Below, piece by piece: positions 9,219 through 17,141 of a stretch of 64,000 nucleotides of DNA; position 1 is the first letter of the stretch; each line of letters begins with the position of its first letter. The stretch is from the NCBI RefSeq assembly GCF_014109725.1, contig NZ_CP058554.1, positions 1,426,001-1,490,000 of the forward strand. Direction: 5' to 3'. Under the pieces are notes generated by a model, which ran no database searches, was not told where the DNA came from, and saw nothing but the letters and a program-made list of their open reading frames with translations. The translations under genes and the position numbers were made by a program. This DNA comes from Comamonas piscis (GTDB lineage Bacteria > Pseudomonadota > Gammaproteobacteria > Burkholderiales > Burkholderiaceae_C).

Positions 9219-10028
9219 TCAACCAACCGAGAGCAACACGCGGCTTCCGCTGCGCTGCCCAATCATAGTCAATAGATTTGCGAGAGCGGCCTCACGCCCT
9301 TCGGCGGCCCAGGCTTCTCCCTGAAAACGCAGGCGCTGGCCCACCCATTGGCCTTGGCCTTTGAGCTGGAGTGCGCCATCCAAGGTCGACAGTTGCAGGC
9401 CGGTGCTGTCACCGCCTTGCAGTTGCAGCCGGTAGCTGCCCAGCGGCTGGATGGTGGACAGGCGCGAGGTCACCGCCATGACATCCAGGTCCGCGCCGCC
9501 CTGCACCTGCAGGCGCCCGGCATTCAGCGCCAGCGACAGACCACGGGTTTTGAGCAGCAGCTGGCCTTGGGGCTGGATGGTGTTCCAGGGCGTGCCCAGG
9601 CCCACCAGCAGTGATGCCGGCCAGCGGCTCTCATGCGTGGCCAGTTCTATGCTGGCACCGCCCCAGTGGGGCTGGATGCGGATGGGCATCGGCGTGGCCA
9701 TGCAGCAGCTGGCGTTCCAGCGCATGTTGAGGCCGCGCAGGCCCGGGCGCAGCGCCCAGTCCACGCGGCCGGGCAGGGCCATCTGGTCGCGGCTGGCCTG
9801 GCCGCCGGTAAATACCCATTGGGCCGAGCCGTTCCAGACGGTGCCGCGCGGCTCGCGCAGCTGCAGCTGGCCCTGGCTGGCCCAGGCCAAGCCTTGGGCC
9901 AACCAGTGCGCCGGTGCAAACAGCACCAGGGCCGCCAGGCCGCCGGTGCAGGCACCCAGCACCGCCCAGCGCCAGGGCGCACGGGCGCCGCTGCTGGGCA
10001 ATGGGGGTGAAGTGCGTTGCAGGGCCAT
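9219..10028 (-). CDS. gspN: Type II secretion protein GspN
   Basis: Accessory type II secretion protein found in a subset of systems, including those of Burkholderiales. About 269 residues: a short cytoplasmic basic tail, one N-terminal membrane segment (about residues 20-45, ending FAPAHWLAQGL) and a periplasmic beta-rich domain (QLQLREPRGTVWNGSAQW, then GSYRLQLQGG). The motif around GTVWNG is typical of the family. It lies between gspM and gspD in the operon; its stop nearly touches the gspD start. Confidence 0.9.
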   Translation of the reverse strand: MALQRTSPPLPSSGARAPWRWAVLGACTGGLAALVLFAPAHWLAQGLAWASQGQLQLREPRGTVWNGSAQWVFTGGQASRDQMALPGRVDWALRPGLRGLNMRWNASCCMATPMPIRIQPHWGGASIELATHESRWPASLLVGLGTPWNTIQPQGQLLLKTRGLSLALNAGRLQVQGGADLDVMAVTSRLSTIQPLGSYRLQLQGGDSTGLQLSTLDGALQLKGQGQWVGQRLRFQGEAWAAEGREAALANLLTMIGQRSGSRVLLSVG

Positions 10029-10043
10029 CGGGGGGTGCTGCGC

Positions 10044-10598
10044 TTACTGTGCAGGCAACTGCAAAACGATATTGCCCGACCAGGTGGGTGCGGCGGTAGG
10101 CGCCGCGCCCTTCGCCGGTTCGTCGCGGGTCAGGCGCAGCTCAGACGCAATCGCATGCGCATTGGCGCGCACCTGGCCCAGCCAGCGCTGGGTGGAGGCG
10201 GCCGAGGCGCGGCTCAAAGTGACGGTGACGCGCTCGCCGAGCACCGCCAGCTTGGCGGTGGTGCCCAGTTGCTGGGTCAGCGAAGCTTCGAGCTGCTGGC
10301 GCGCTTGCGCGGTGCTGACCTTGGTGGCGGATTGCAGCTGGCGCGCTTCGGCCTGCAAGGCCTGCATGCGGGCGAGTTGCTGGTCGAGCTGGGCGTGCGC
10401 CGCAGGCGCGCTGCGCCAGGTTTGCAGCACCGGCGCAATCGCCAGCCACCACAACAGCGCGATGAATACGATGCCGGTGGCCAGGCTGACGCCCCGGCGC
10501 TCACGCGCATCGAGCGCGCGCCAGCGTTGGCGCAGCAGGTAGGCGGCGCTGGAGGTGGCCGTGGCAGATGCCGCCGGACGGGAGTTGTTTTTCTTCAT
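10044..10598 (-). CDS. gspM: Type II secretion protein GspM
   Basis: Inner-membrane assembly-platform protein that partners GspL. Visible are one N-terminal membrane segment (GIVFIALLWWLAIAPVL) and a following coiled region rich in Gln and Ala (LDQQLARMQALQAEARQL), then a small ferredoxin-like periplasmic domain. The ATG at 10596-10598 overlaps the gspL stop as ATGA, so I prefer it to the in-frame start nine codons earlier. About 184 residues, normal for the family. Confidence 0.92.
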   Translation of the reverse strand: MKKNNSRPAASATATSSAAYLLRQRWRALDARERRGVSLATGIVFIALLWWLAIAPVLQTWRSAPAAHAQLDQQLARMQALQAEARQLQSATKVSTAQARQQLEASLTQQLGTTAKLAVLGERVTVTLSRASAASTQRWLGQVRANAHAIASELRLTRDEPAKGAAPTAAPTWSGNIVLQLPAQ

Positions 10599-11848
10599 GG
10601 CTGGGCCTGTGCGCGGATGACCCATTGGTCGTTTTGCATCTGGGCCTGCAAGCCCTGGGCCTGCAGTTTCTGGCTGAAGGCCTCAAAGCCATCGGTGGGC
10701 AGGCCGCGCAGGCGCAGCTCGCCGCCGCTGTATTCGACCGTGCTGGGCACCGTGCCGGCGGGCAGGCTGGACAGCGCCTGGCCTGCAGCGGCCAGCAGGG
10801 GCTCGGCATCGGTAGGCGCCAGCCCGCCTGATGCCAGGCGCAGGTTGGCGACTTCGCGCGCCATCTGCACGGGGGCATCGACGACGACCTGCACGTTGGG
10901 GAAGGCAGTGGTCAGGCTGCTGCGCACCAGCGCGGCCTTGGCCTGCAGCTGGTGGCGCTCTTGCCAGGCCCAGATATTGGCGCCCACGATGGTGAGTACC
11001 ACCAGGGCCAGCACGGCCCAGCGCGCAGGGCGCCATGCCGGGGCATGGAGCACATCATTGAGGCCGCTGCCCAGGCGCCGTTGCAGGCGGTTGCGCCCGC
11101 TGTTGGCAAATTCCAGCTGGGCCAGGTCCCAATCGCTGCGGGCAGCGTCGCGCAGGGTTTGGGCGGGGCTGTAGAGCTGTACCGGACGCTGCAGCCAGTG
11201 CTCGGCGGTGCTGACCACGGCGGGTTCGGCATGGACGATGCTGTCGGGCCCCAGCGGCGGCAGCAGCGCTGCGCTTTCGCGGGTGACCGGCAGCACCAGC
11301 ACCGCATCGGCGCCATCGCTACCGTAGACCAGGGCTTGCGCTAGCTCAGGGCTACCGGTGATGAGGATCTGTGCACCATCGGGCGAAGGCTCGCCCGGCG
11401 CATGGCTGGGCACGACGCGGGCCACCGCGCGGCCGGCCGATTCCAGCGCCTGCAGGTGGTCACGCAGCCACTGGCGCGGGCAACAGGCGACCCAGATGGG
11501 TTCGCCCTGGCCGGCGGCGCGGGTATCGGGCTGCAAGGCAAAGTGCAATTGGGCGGGGTCGTCGAGCAGGCGCTCTTCCAACAGGCCTTCGAGTACCGCA
11601 CGCAGCCGGGGCGAGCCGGGGCCCACGCCCTGGGGCAGGCTGACCCGCTGCCAAGACAGCATCGCAGCCGGCACCACTGCCACCACCTCGCCAGTGCGGC
11701 CCGGTTGGGGCAGCAGGCCAGCGCTGGTGCTGCCTTGCTGGCTGATGGCCACGCCATCCGGAGACAGGGCGTAGCTGTAGCTCCCGGCCGCGCTGGGCGC
11801 TGTGTCCGGCCCGGGGGCCAGCGGCAGTGAAATCAGTAAGGTACTCAT
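10595..11848 (-). CDS. gspL: Type II secretion protein GspL
   Basis: Bitopic inner-membrane protein that recruits GspE to the assembly platform. The cytoplasmic actin-like domain occupies about residues 1-260, followed by one membrane segment (WAVLALVVLTIVGANIWAW, about 280-298) and a periplasmic ferredoxin-like domain. The family match rests on this layout and on the position between gspK and gspM. An 87-base gap separates it from gspK and holds a TACAAT element on the minus strand (11867-11872), so gspL-M-N-D-E might have its own promoter. Confidence 0.92.
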   Translation of the reverse strand: MSTLLISLPLAPGPDTAPSAAGSYSYALSPDGVAISQQGSTSAGLLPQPGRTGEVVAVVPAAMLSWQRVSLPQGVGPGSPRLRAVLEGLLEERLLDDPAQLHFALQPDTRAAGQGEPIWVACCPRQWLRDHLQALESAGRAVARVVPSHAPGEPSPDGAQILITGSPELAQALVYGSDGADAVLVLPVTRESAALLPPLGPDSIVHAEPAVVSTAEHWLQRPVQLYSPAQTLRDAARSDWDLAQLEFANSGRNRLQRRLGSGLNDVLHAPAWRPARWAVLALVVLTIVGANIWAWQERHQLQAKAALVRSSLTTAFPNVQVVVDAPVQMAREVANLRLASGGLAPTDAEPLLAAAGQALSSLPAGTVPSTVEYSGGELRLRGLPTDGFEAFSQKLQAQGLQAQMQNDQWVIRAQAQP

Positions 11849-11935
11849 GGGCGTGTTGTGCGCTGCATTGTAGAGGTGTCGGCTTCACCGAACTGCAATA
11901 CGTTTGTCATCATGTTCTTGTGAGGGCACAGCCGC

Positions 11936-12928
11936 CTAGTTGGCGGCGCCGTCTCCCATCAGGCTGGCGGCCAGCGCAGCACCACGCTCGCGCACCACCG
12001 TCGTTACATTCAGGCCCTGGCGGTAGACCAGGGATTTCTCCTGCACCACCAGGTCGTCAAAGCGCAGACGCGCCCAGACCTCGAAATAAATCGATTTGAC
12101 ATCGAGCAGCGCGTTGGCATTGCTGAGCGCCGTACTGTTGGGGAAGCGTTTCTGCAGATCGGCCACATCATCAAAGGCTCTGCTCAGGCGCAGCTGTGCA
12201 ATTTGTTGGGCGGTGGCAAAGTCCAGGCCCTCGACCGCTGCCCAAATGACGGTCGCCGATGCGGTGTTGATGTTGACCTTGCTCTCCTGGGGCAGCAAGA
12301 CCATATAGGGCTCCAACCGGGCCAGCGTGCCGGGCGACAGGCCCCACCAGGCCAGCTCTTTGTAGGTGCGGGGCAGCAGCGGTGCATTGGCGGCCTTGCC
12401 CTCGGTGCGCAGTGCGGCCTGCGCTTGTTGGCTGAGGACGGTCAGCTCGGCGCTGGGCAGGCCCAGGCGCTCAAACAGGCGCTGGAACTGGCGCAGCGCC
12501 ACGGGGTTGATCTGGCCGTTGGAGACCAGGTTGCGGATATTGAGCCGCGCCTGGGCATCGACAATGGCGCCCGACAAAAAGGCCTGGGCGGCATCGATGC
12601 TGCTGTCGTCGGCATTGCTCTGGTTGTTGGAGGCCTGCAAAAAGGTGGACAGGCGCGCTTCGGCCAGCGGCACGGACCAGGGCTCGGACAGTGAATCGGG
12701 GCCACCGACGCGCGCATCCTGGCGCAGCACCTGGCGGGAGAAATCCAGCCCACCCAGCAGCAGCCAGGCGGCCTGCACGCGGGTGCGCTCTGCGCCTTCA
12801 ACCTCCAGATTGCGCCATTGCTGCCAGACGGCGCTGGCGGCAATCGTGGCCACCAGGGTGACGGTGAGCATGGCGGCCAGCAAGGCGGCGCCACGCTGGC
12901 CGCTGCGGGGTAGGCGGAGCGGCTTCAT
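11936..12928 (-). CDS. gspK: Type II secretion minor pseudopilin GspK
   Basis: Large minor pseudopilin that caps the pseudopilus tip with GspI and GspJ. The prepilin-type leader (PRSGQRG) is cut before AALLAAMLTVTL; as is usual in GspK, the +5 glutamate of other pseudopilins is missing. The large alpha domain has the helix-hairpin-helix-like stretch SKVNINTASATVIWAA and the repeat LQKRFPN. 330 residues. The ATG overlaps the gspJ stop as ATGA. Confidence 0.95.
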   Translation of the reverse strand: MKPLRLPRSGQRGAALLAAMLTVTLVATIAASAVWQQWRNLEVEGAERTRVQAAWLLLGGLDFSRQVLRQDARVGGPDSLSEPWSVPLAEARLSTFLQASNNQSNADDSSIDAAQAFLSGAIVDAQARLNIRNLVSNGQINPVALRQFQRLFERLGLPSAELTVLSQQAQAALRTEGKAANAPLLPRTYKELAWWGLSPGTLARLEPYMVLLPQESKVNINTASATVIWAAVEGLDFATAQQIAQLRLSRAFDDVADLQKRFPNSTALSNANALLDVKSIYFEVWARLRFDDLVVQEKSLVYRQGLNVTTVVRERGAALAASLMGDGAAN

Positions 12929-13632
12929 GATTTGTTGCCCGACATGATGGGGTTGACCCAGTCGTTGGTGATGACGCCCGACAGCGCGCCCGGTGCGGGC
13001 AGCTCCAGGCGCAGGCGGATGCCATCGGGCAGCGCCACCGTGGTGGGGTTGTTGGCATCGGTCTGGGGATTGGCGCCCTGGCTGGACAGCGGGTTGCTCC
13101 AGCTGTTGCCCCGGAAATACAGCAGCTGCCAGCCGCTGATGGGCATCAGCACGGTCTGCTGCGGGCCGCCATCGGCGTTGGTGTTGGTCAGCGCGCTATT
13201 GGTGACGGCGTGGGCCGCCATCTCCCAGGCCTGCTGCCACTGTTGCAGATCACGCACGGGGGCGGACTGCCAGCGCACCCAGTAGTCGCGGTTGCCCAGG
13301 CTGCGCTGGGCCCAGCTGACCACGCGCAGGCCTTGTTCGTTGATATCGCTGCTGCGGCGGGTGAGCCGCAGCACGCGGCCATCCCAGTCCACCGGGGTGG
13401 TGGCGGCCACGCGCTCGATGGCGTTCAGGTCCGTGTTCCACTGCGACAGCGCCGCCTGCACCACCATCACCTCTTCGCTGTACGCCTGGGCTTGCTGCTG
13501 GGCGCGCACCATGCCGTCGATGCCGCGCCAACTGGCAAGTGTCATCACCGCCAGGATGGAGATGGCGATCAGCAGCTCGATCAAGGTAAAGCCCTGGATG
13601 CGCTGCGGGCTAAAAGCTGGGCGACGCGGCAT
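12925..13632 (-). CDS. gspJ: Type II secretion minor pseudopilin GspJ
   Basis: Minor pseudopilin. A basic leader ends in QG, cleaved before FTLIELLIAISILAVM, giving the methylated Phe and the +5 Glu needed for assembly. The C-terminal domain holds the family motif VLRLTRRSSD and a Trp-rich middle (YWVRWQSAPV). 235 residues. The start overlaps the gspI stop by one base (TGATG), typical of a tightly coupled operon. Confidence 0.95.
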   Translation of the reverse strand: MPRRPAFSPQRIQGFTLIELLIAISILAVMTLASWRGIDGMVRAQQQAQAYSEEVMVVQAALSQWNTDLNAIERVAATTPVDWDGRVLRLTRRSSDINEQGLRVVSWAQRSLGNRDYWVRWQSAPVRDLQQWQQAWEMAAHAVTNSALTNTNADGGPQQTVLMPISGWQLLYFRGNSWSNPLSSQGANPQTDANNPTTVALPDGIRLRLELPAPGALSGVITNDWVNPIMSGNKS

Positions 13633-14000
13633 CAGTACCTCCCCACGATGGTGCTGAGGCGCAGCAAGGGCGCGCCGCCGGAGAACACATGGGCATCGAT
13701 GCGGCGGAAATCCGGGTTGGGCGTGGCAAACACGCCCACGCGCACATCAAACATGCGGCCCGCCTGCTCGCAGGCCACACTGGTGTTGCCCAGGCCGGGC
13801 AGTTGTTGAGAGAGGCGGGCGGCAATCAGCTGGTTCTCGGCACAGATCTGCGCGAGCATCACATCGCTTTGGCGGCCCGCCGTCTGGGTCAGCGCGTTCA
13901 TCGCCTTGCCACCCGCGAGCAGCGCAATGGCGACGATGGCGAGCGCGACCAGCACCTCGATCAAAGTGAAACCGGAATGGGGGGAGGGCTTGCTGGGCAC
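13632..14000 (-). CDS. gspI: Type II secretion minor pseudopilin GspI
   Basis: Minor pseudopilin with the prepilin signature SG/FTLIEVLVALAIVAIALL and a compact C-terminal domain (CAENQLIAARL is the usual GspI motif). The start is uncertain. The GTG at 13998-14000 gives a normal 10-residue leader (VPSKPSPHSG) and begins after the gspH stop. The ATG at 14072 would give a 34-residue leader and overlap gspH by about 50 bases. I prefer the GTG, but neither has a strong ribosome-binding site. Confidence 0.9.
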   Translation of the reverse strand: MPSKPSPHSGFTLIEVLVALAIVAIALLAGGKAMNALTQTAGRQSDVMLAQICAENQLIAARLSQQLPGLGNTSVACEQAGRMFDVRVGVFATPNPDFRRIDAHVFSGGAPLLRLSTIVGRY

Positions 14001-14022
14001 GCGAGGCGGGTGGAGAAGAGGT

Positions 14023-14472
14023 TCAGGGCGCTTGCAAGGCAAACGGGCGCACACCATCGGTGGCCACGGCAATGCTGTTCGCGTTGCGGTTGGGGTAGGC
14101 GAGTACCACCGTCTGGGGGCCGATCAGCGCCTCTGGCCCGAGGATGATATCGCCACTGCTGCGCACTGCCACCGGCGGATGCAGCCAGGCGCCCTGGCGG
14201 GAGCCGCCTTGCAGGCCTTCAATGACAAAACCCTGGCTGTCGGCACGCCAGCGCACCGGCTGGCCACTGGCGCGGGACTGGGCCCGGGCGGCCTCCAGCT
14301 GCGCGGCCAGGCGCTGGCCTTCGCGCTGGAGCTGGTCCTGGCTGTTGTCGCCCATCGCAAACACCACGCCGGCGCTGGCCAGCGCCATCAGGGTGATGAC
14401 GACCAGCAGCTCCATCAAGGTAAAGCCGCGCTGGCGGCGCGGCTGGGCGGTGGGGGCAAGGGCGCGAGGCAT
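14023..14472 (-). CDS. gspH: Type II secretion minor pseudopilin GspH
   Basis: Minor pseudopilin of 149 residues. Leader MPRALAPTAQPRRQRG, then FTLMELLVVITLMALASAGVVFAM, with the +5 Glu present. The C-terminal part shows GQPVRWRADSQGFVIEG, matching the GspH/FimT beta domain. It follows gspG in the operon after a 63-base gap. Confidence 0.93.
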   Translation of the reverse strand: MPRALAPTAQPRRQRGFTLMELLVVITLMALASAGVVFAMGDNSQDQLQREGQRLAAQLEAARAQSRASGQPVRWRADSQGFVIEGLQGGSRQGAWLHPPVAVRSSGDIILGPEALIGPQTVVLAYPNRNANSIAVATDGVRPFALQAP

Positions 14473-14535
14473 GGGGCCTGAAGGCGGAGCAGCGGGAAAA
14501 GGCAGAAAGCAGCAGTAAAGCGGGCTTATTGCCGC

Positions 14536-14994
14536 TTATTGCCAGCTGCCGATGTCGGCGTTATTGCCTTCACCGCCGGCCTGGCCATCCGCACCAAAGC
14601 TCATCACATCGACCTCGCCTTTAACGCCCGGGTTCAGGTACTGGTAAGGATGGCCCCAGGGGTCATTGGGCAGCTTTTCCAGGTAGGGCTTCCAGTTCAT
14701 CGGCGCGGGGCCGCTGCTGGGGCGGTTGATCAGCGCGGCCAGGCCTTGTTCGGCGGTGGGGTAGCGCTGGTTGTCCAGGCGGTAGCGCTTGAGGGCGCCG
14801 CCGATATTGGTGATATCGGTGCGCGCGGCCGTCACGCGGGCTTCATCAGCAGCGCCGATGACATTGGGCACAATCAGCGCGGCCAGCACGCCGATGATGA
14901 CCAGCACCACCATCAGCTCGATCAAGGTAAAGCCGCGCTGGATGTTGGCTTGTATGCGGCGGGCAGCCGACTGCGGGCGTAAGGAAAACATCAT
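14536..14994 (-). CDS. gspG: Type II secretion major pseudopilin GspG
   Basis: Main subunit of the pseudopilus. After an unusually long basic leader (20 residues, ending NIQRG) comes FTLIELMVVLVIIGVLAALIVPNVIG, then the hallmark YRLDNQRYPTAEQGLAAL and the calcium-site region NPGVKGEVDVMSFGADGQ. Two adjacent ATGs (14994 and 14991) could both serve. First gene of the minus-strand gsp operon and divergent from gspC across 62 bases, so the two transcripts likely share this short control region. Confidence 0.97.
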   Translation of the reverse strand: MMFSLRPQSAARRIQANIQRGFTLIELMVVLVIIGVLAALIVPNVIGAADEARVTAARTDITNIGGALKRYRLDNQRYPTAEQGLAALINRPSSGPAPMNWKPYLEKLPNDPWGHPYQYLNPGVKGEVDVMSFGADGQAGGEGNNADIGSWQ

Positions 14995-15056
14995 GCTCTC
15001 AAGTCAAAGGGGGTCAAAGTGATGAAACTGACATCTGGGTGCATCATAATCTGCGA

Positions 15057-15653
15057 ATGGTGACACTATCGCGCAACCCCTGGTCTCCTCGGCTGGCGGC
15101 CGGCTTTTTATGGGCTGGCGCTGCGGCATTGGCGGTGTTCTGGGGGCTCAAGCTGTCGGCACCGCGCCAGGTGCTGGCCGTCCCGCAAGCAGGTGGCCCG
15201 GCTGCCGTGCAGGTCGATGGTACTGCCATGGCACGCCTGTTTGGCGTGCAAGATGGCGCGCCCGCCGCAGCCCCGGCTGCAGCGACCCGCTGGCGTTTGC
15301 TGGGTGTTATGGCCGGCAAGAACAGCGGTGGTGGCGCGGCCGTCATTGCGGTGGATGACCAGCCTGCCAAGGTGTTCCGTGTAGGCGCAGTGGTTGCCGA
15401 TGGCCTGGTGCTGCAGTCGCTGCGCAGCGATGCACCCCGCGCCGTGACCCTGGGCGCTGGCGTGGATGGCCCGGCTGCGATGAGCATTGCGCTGCCTGCG
15501 CTGCGACCTATTGATGCGGTTGCAGGCCCAGCCCCCGCGAGCCCAGCCGCACCGCAAGTGCAGGGCGCTGTACCTGTGCCCACGCCGGCGTCTGCGCCAG
15601 TGGCAGACACTGCTGTCAATGTGGACCGCAGCACCGGTTCGCTGCGCGACTGA
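15057..15653 (+). CDS. gspC: Type II secretion protein GspC (short form)
   Basis: Links the inner-membrane platform to the GspD secretin. Visible are one membrane segment (LAAGFLWAGAAALAVFWGL) and a periplasmic homology region (MARLFGVQ, then RWRLLGVMAG and KVFRVGAVVADGLVLQSL). The C-terminal tail is Pro/Ala-rich with no PDZ domain, as in short GspC forms. I chose the ATG at 15057; a GTG at 15039 in frame is possible. A CATAAT element only seven bases before the ATG could mean a very short or absent leader. Divergent from gspG. Confidence 0.85.
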   Translation: MVTLSRNPWSPRLAAGFLWAGAAALAVFWGLKLSAPRQVLAVPQAGGPAAVQVDGTAMARLFGVQDGAPAAAPAAATRWRLLGVMAGKNSGGGAAVIAVDDQPAKVFRVGAVVADGLVLQSLRSDAPRAVTLGAGVDGPAAMSIALPALRPIDAVAGPAPASPAAPQVQGAVPVPTPASAPVADTAVNVDRSTGSLRD

Positions 15654-15691
15654 GCGCGCAGGCCCCGCTAAAGATTTACGTAAAGGTTTGT

Positions 15692-16276
15692 TCAGTTGTT
15701 GCTGAGCAGCGGTAGCCGGAGCCAGTCCCCGTAGGCGAGTTTGACCGACGGCCAATCCTTGGCCAACGGCACTCTGTCGCCCCGGGTCAGCAGCCAATGC
15801 GCACACTGGGCCACACCGGCATGGCTGATCCAGAGCACGGGCTGGCCGGTCTCCAGCGCCTGCTGGCGCGCAACATCAAGCGCGCGCGCCACACGCCGCA
15901 TCATCGTGCCCAGCGATTCGCCGCCGCCCGGTGCATAGCCCATGAAGTCCGCCGTCCAGGCCTGTATCTCATCGCGGGCGATATCGTTCCAGCGCTGGCC
16001 TTCCCAGGCGCCAAAATCCATTTCCGCCAGGTCGTCGCACACCGTCAGATCAAAGCCTGGCGCCTGCGCCTGTAAGACCGCAGCCAGTTGGGTGCAGCGT
16101 TGCAGCGGCGAATGCCATAGCTTGCCGATGTTGAGCAGCTCTGCCCCCCAGGCGCCGTGCAGCGCGATGGCAGCGGCGGCGGTGGCCTTGTCATCGGCGG
16201 CCATATTGCTGCGGCCATAGCACACGCCTGGCGCCACCAGGGGCTGGGCATGGCGCTGCAGCCACAGCGCGCTCAT
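15692..16276 (-). CDS. cobC: Histidine phosphatase, probable alpha-ribazole phosphatase CobC
   Basis: Removes the 5'-phosphate in the last stage of cobalamin nucleotide-loop assembly. The phosphoglycerate-mutase-like fold is indicated by LQRHAQPL (catalytic His), SPLQRCTQLA, the acid motif EMDFGAWEGQRWNDI and the second His in WISHAGVAQ. The ATG at 16274-16276 overlaps the cobS stop as ATGA, and the longer frame upstream is cobS read out of frame. The role is assigned mainly from linkage to cobS; the fold alone would allow other phosphate esters. 194 residues. Confidence 0.85.
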   Translation of the reverse strand: MSALWLQRHAQPLVAPGVCYGRSNMAADDKATAAAAIALHGAWGAELLNIGKLWHSPLQRCTQLAAVLQAQAPGFDLTVCDDLAEMDFGAWEGQRWNDIARDEIQAWTADFMGYAPGGGESLGTMMRRVARALDVARQQALETGQPVLWISHAGVAQCAHWLLTRGDRVPLAKDWPSVKLAYGDWLRLPLLSNN

Positions 16277-17109
16277 ACGAGCGCCTGGGCCAACAATGTG
16301 CCGATGGGGCCCAGCGACAGCGCTGCGCCCAGGTAAAAGCCCATCTCGCTGACCTGCTCGGCAGCGCCCAAGCCATCGCCGGTAAAGCCTTGCAGGCGGC
16401 GCTGCAGCCATTGGCGCATCCACAGCGCGGCGGCGGCGCTGAGCACCAGGGCCAACAATAAGACGACCCAGCCTTGCGTCAGGCCCAGCAGCAAGGCGGC
16501 GGGCAAGGACCAGGCTAGGCAGCAGACGAGGCCCTGGCGGCTGATAAATGCTGCCAGCGGCTTGCTTTTGGACGTGGCGCTGTCACCCACATGGGGCAGA
16601 CTGCGCACGACAAACATCGGCCACAGCCGGGCGATGACATGGGCGGCAACCAGGCTCGCCATCGCCAGCGCCAGGCTGTGGCTGGCGAGTAGTGCGATCA
16701 ACGCCGTTTTGCTGAGGATGGCCAAGACCATGGCCATGGCCCCATAAGCGCCGATGCGCGAATCCTTCATGATCTCCAGCGCGCGCTCACGCTGGTGGCT
16801 GCCGCCCAGCCCATCGACCACGTCGCTCAGGCCGTCTTCATGGAAGCAGCCGGTGAGCAGCACGGTGGCCAAGGTGCTGAGCACAGCGGCCACCAAGGGG
16901 CTGTAGCCATTGCCAGCGGGCAGCAGCAAGCTGCTGGCGGCCAGCACGCCGGCAGCGACCAGGCCCACGATCCAGCCGACACCCGGGAAGTGGCCGGCGC
17001 TGGCGCGCAGCATCTCCGGGCTGTAACCCACCCAGTCGCCCAGTTTGCCGCTGATGGGGATGCGGGTGAAAAACTGCACTGCCAGCAAAAAATGGCGCAG
17101 GGCTTGCAT
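16273..17109 (-). CDS. cobS: Adenosylcobinamide-GDP ribazoletransferase CobS
   Basis: Integral membrane enzyme joining adenosylcobinamide-GDP to alpha-ribazole (phosphate). The N-terminus QFFTRIPI, the metal-binding hallmark HEDGLSDVVDGLGG and the KDSRIGAYG segment are diagnostic, and five to six hydrophobic stretches follow. The ATG at 17107-17109 gives the family's normal N-terminus; a TTG at 17143-17145 would overlap the ilvA stop by four bases and add 12 residues. 278 residues from the ATG. Located between ilvA and cobC. Confidence 0.93.
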   Translation of the reverse strand: MQALRHFLLAVQFFTRIPISGKLGDWVGYSPEMLRASAGHFPGVGWIVGLVAAGVLAASSLLLPAGNGYSPLVAAVLSTLATVLLTGCFHEDGLSDVVDGLGGSHQRERALEIMKDSRIGAYGAMAMVLAILSKTALIALLASHSLALAMASLVAAHVIARLWPMFVVRSLPHVGDSATSKSKPLAAFISRQGLVCCLAWSLPAALLLGLTQGWVVLLLALVLSAAAALWMRQWLQRRLQGFTGDGLGAAEQVSEMGFYLGAALSLGPIGTLLAQALV

Positions 17110-17141
17110 GGTGCGGTCGGTGCGGGTGGCGCCTTTGGGCT

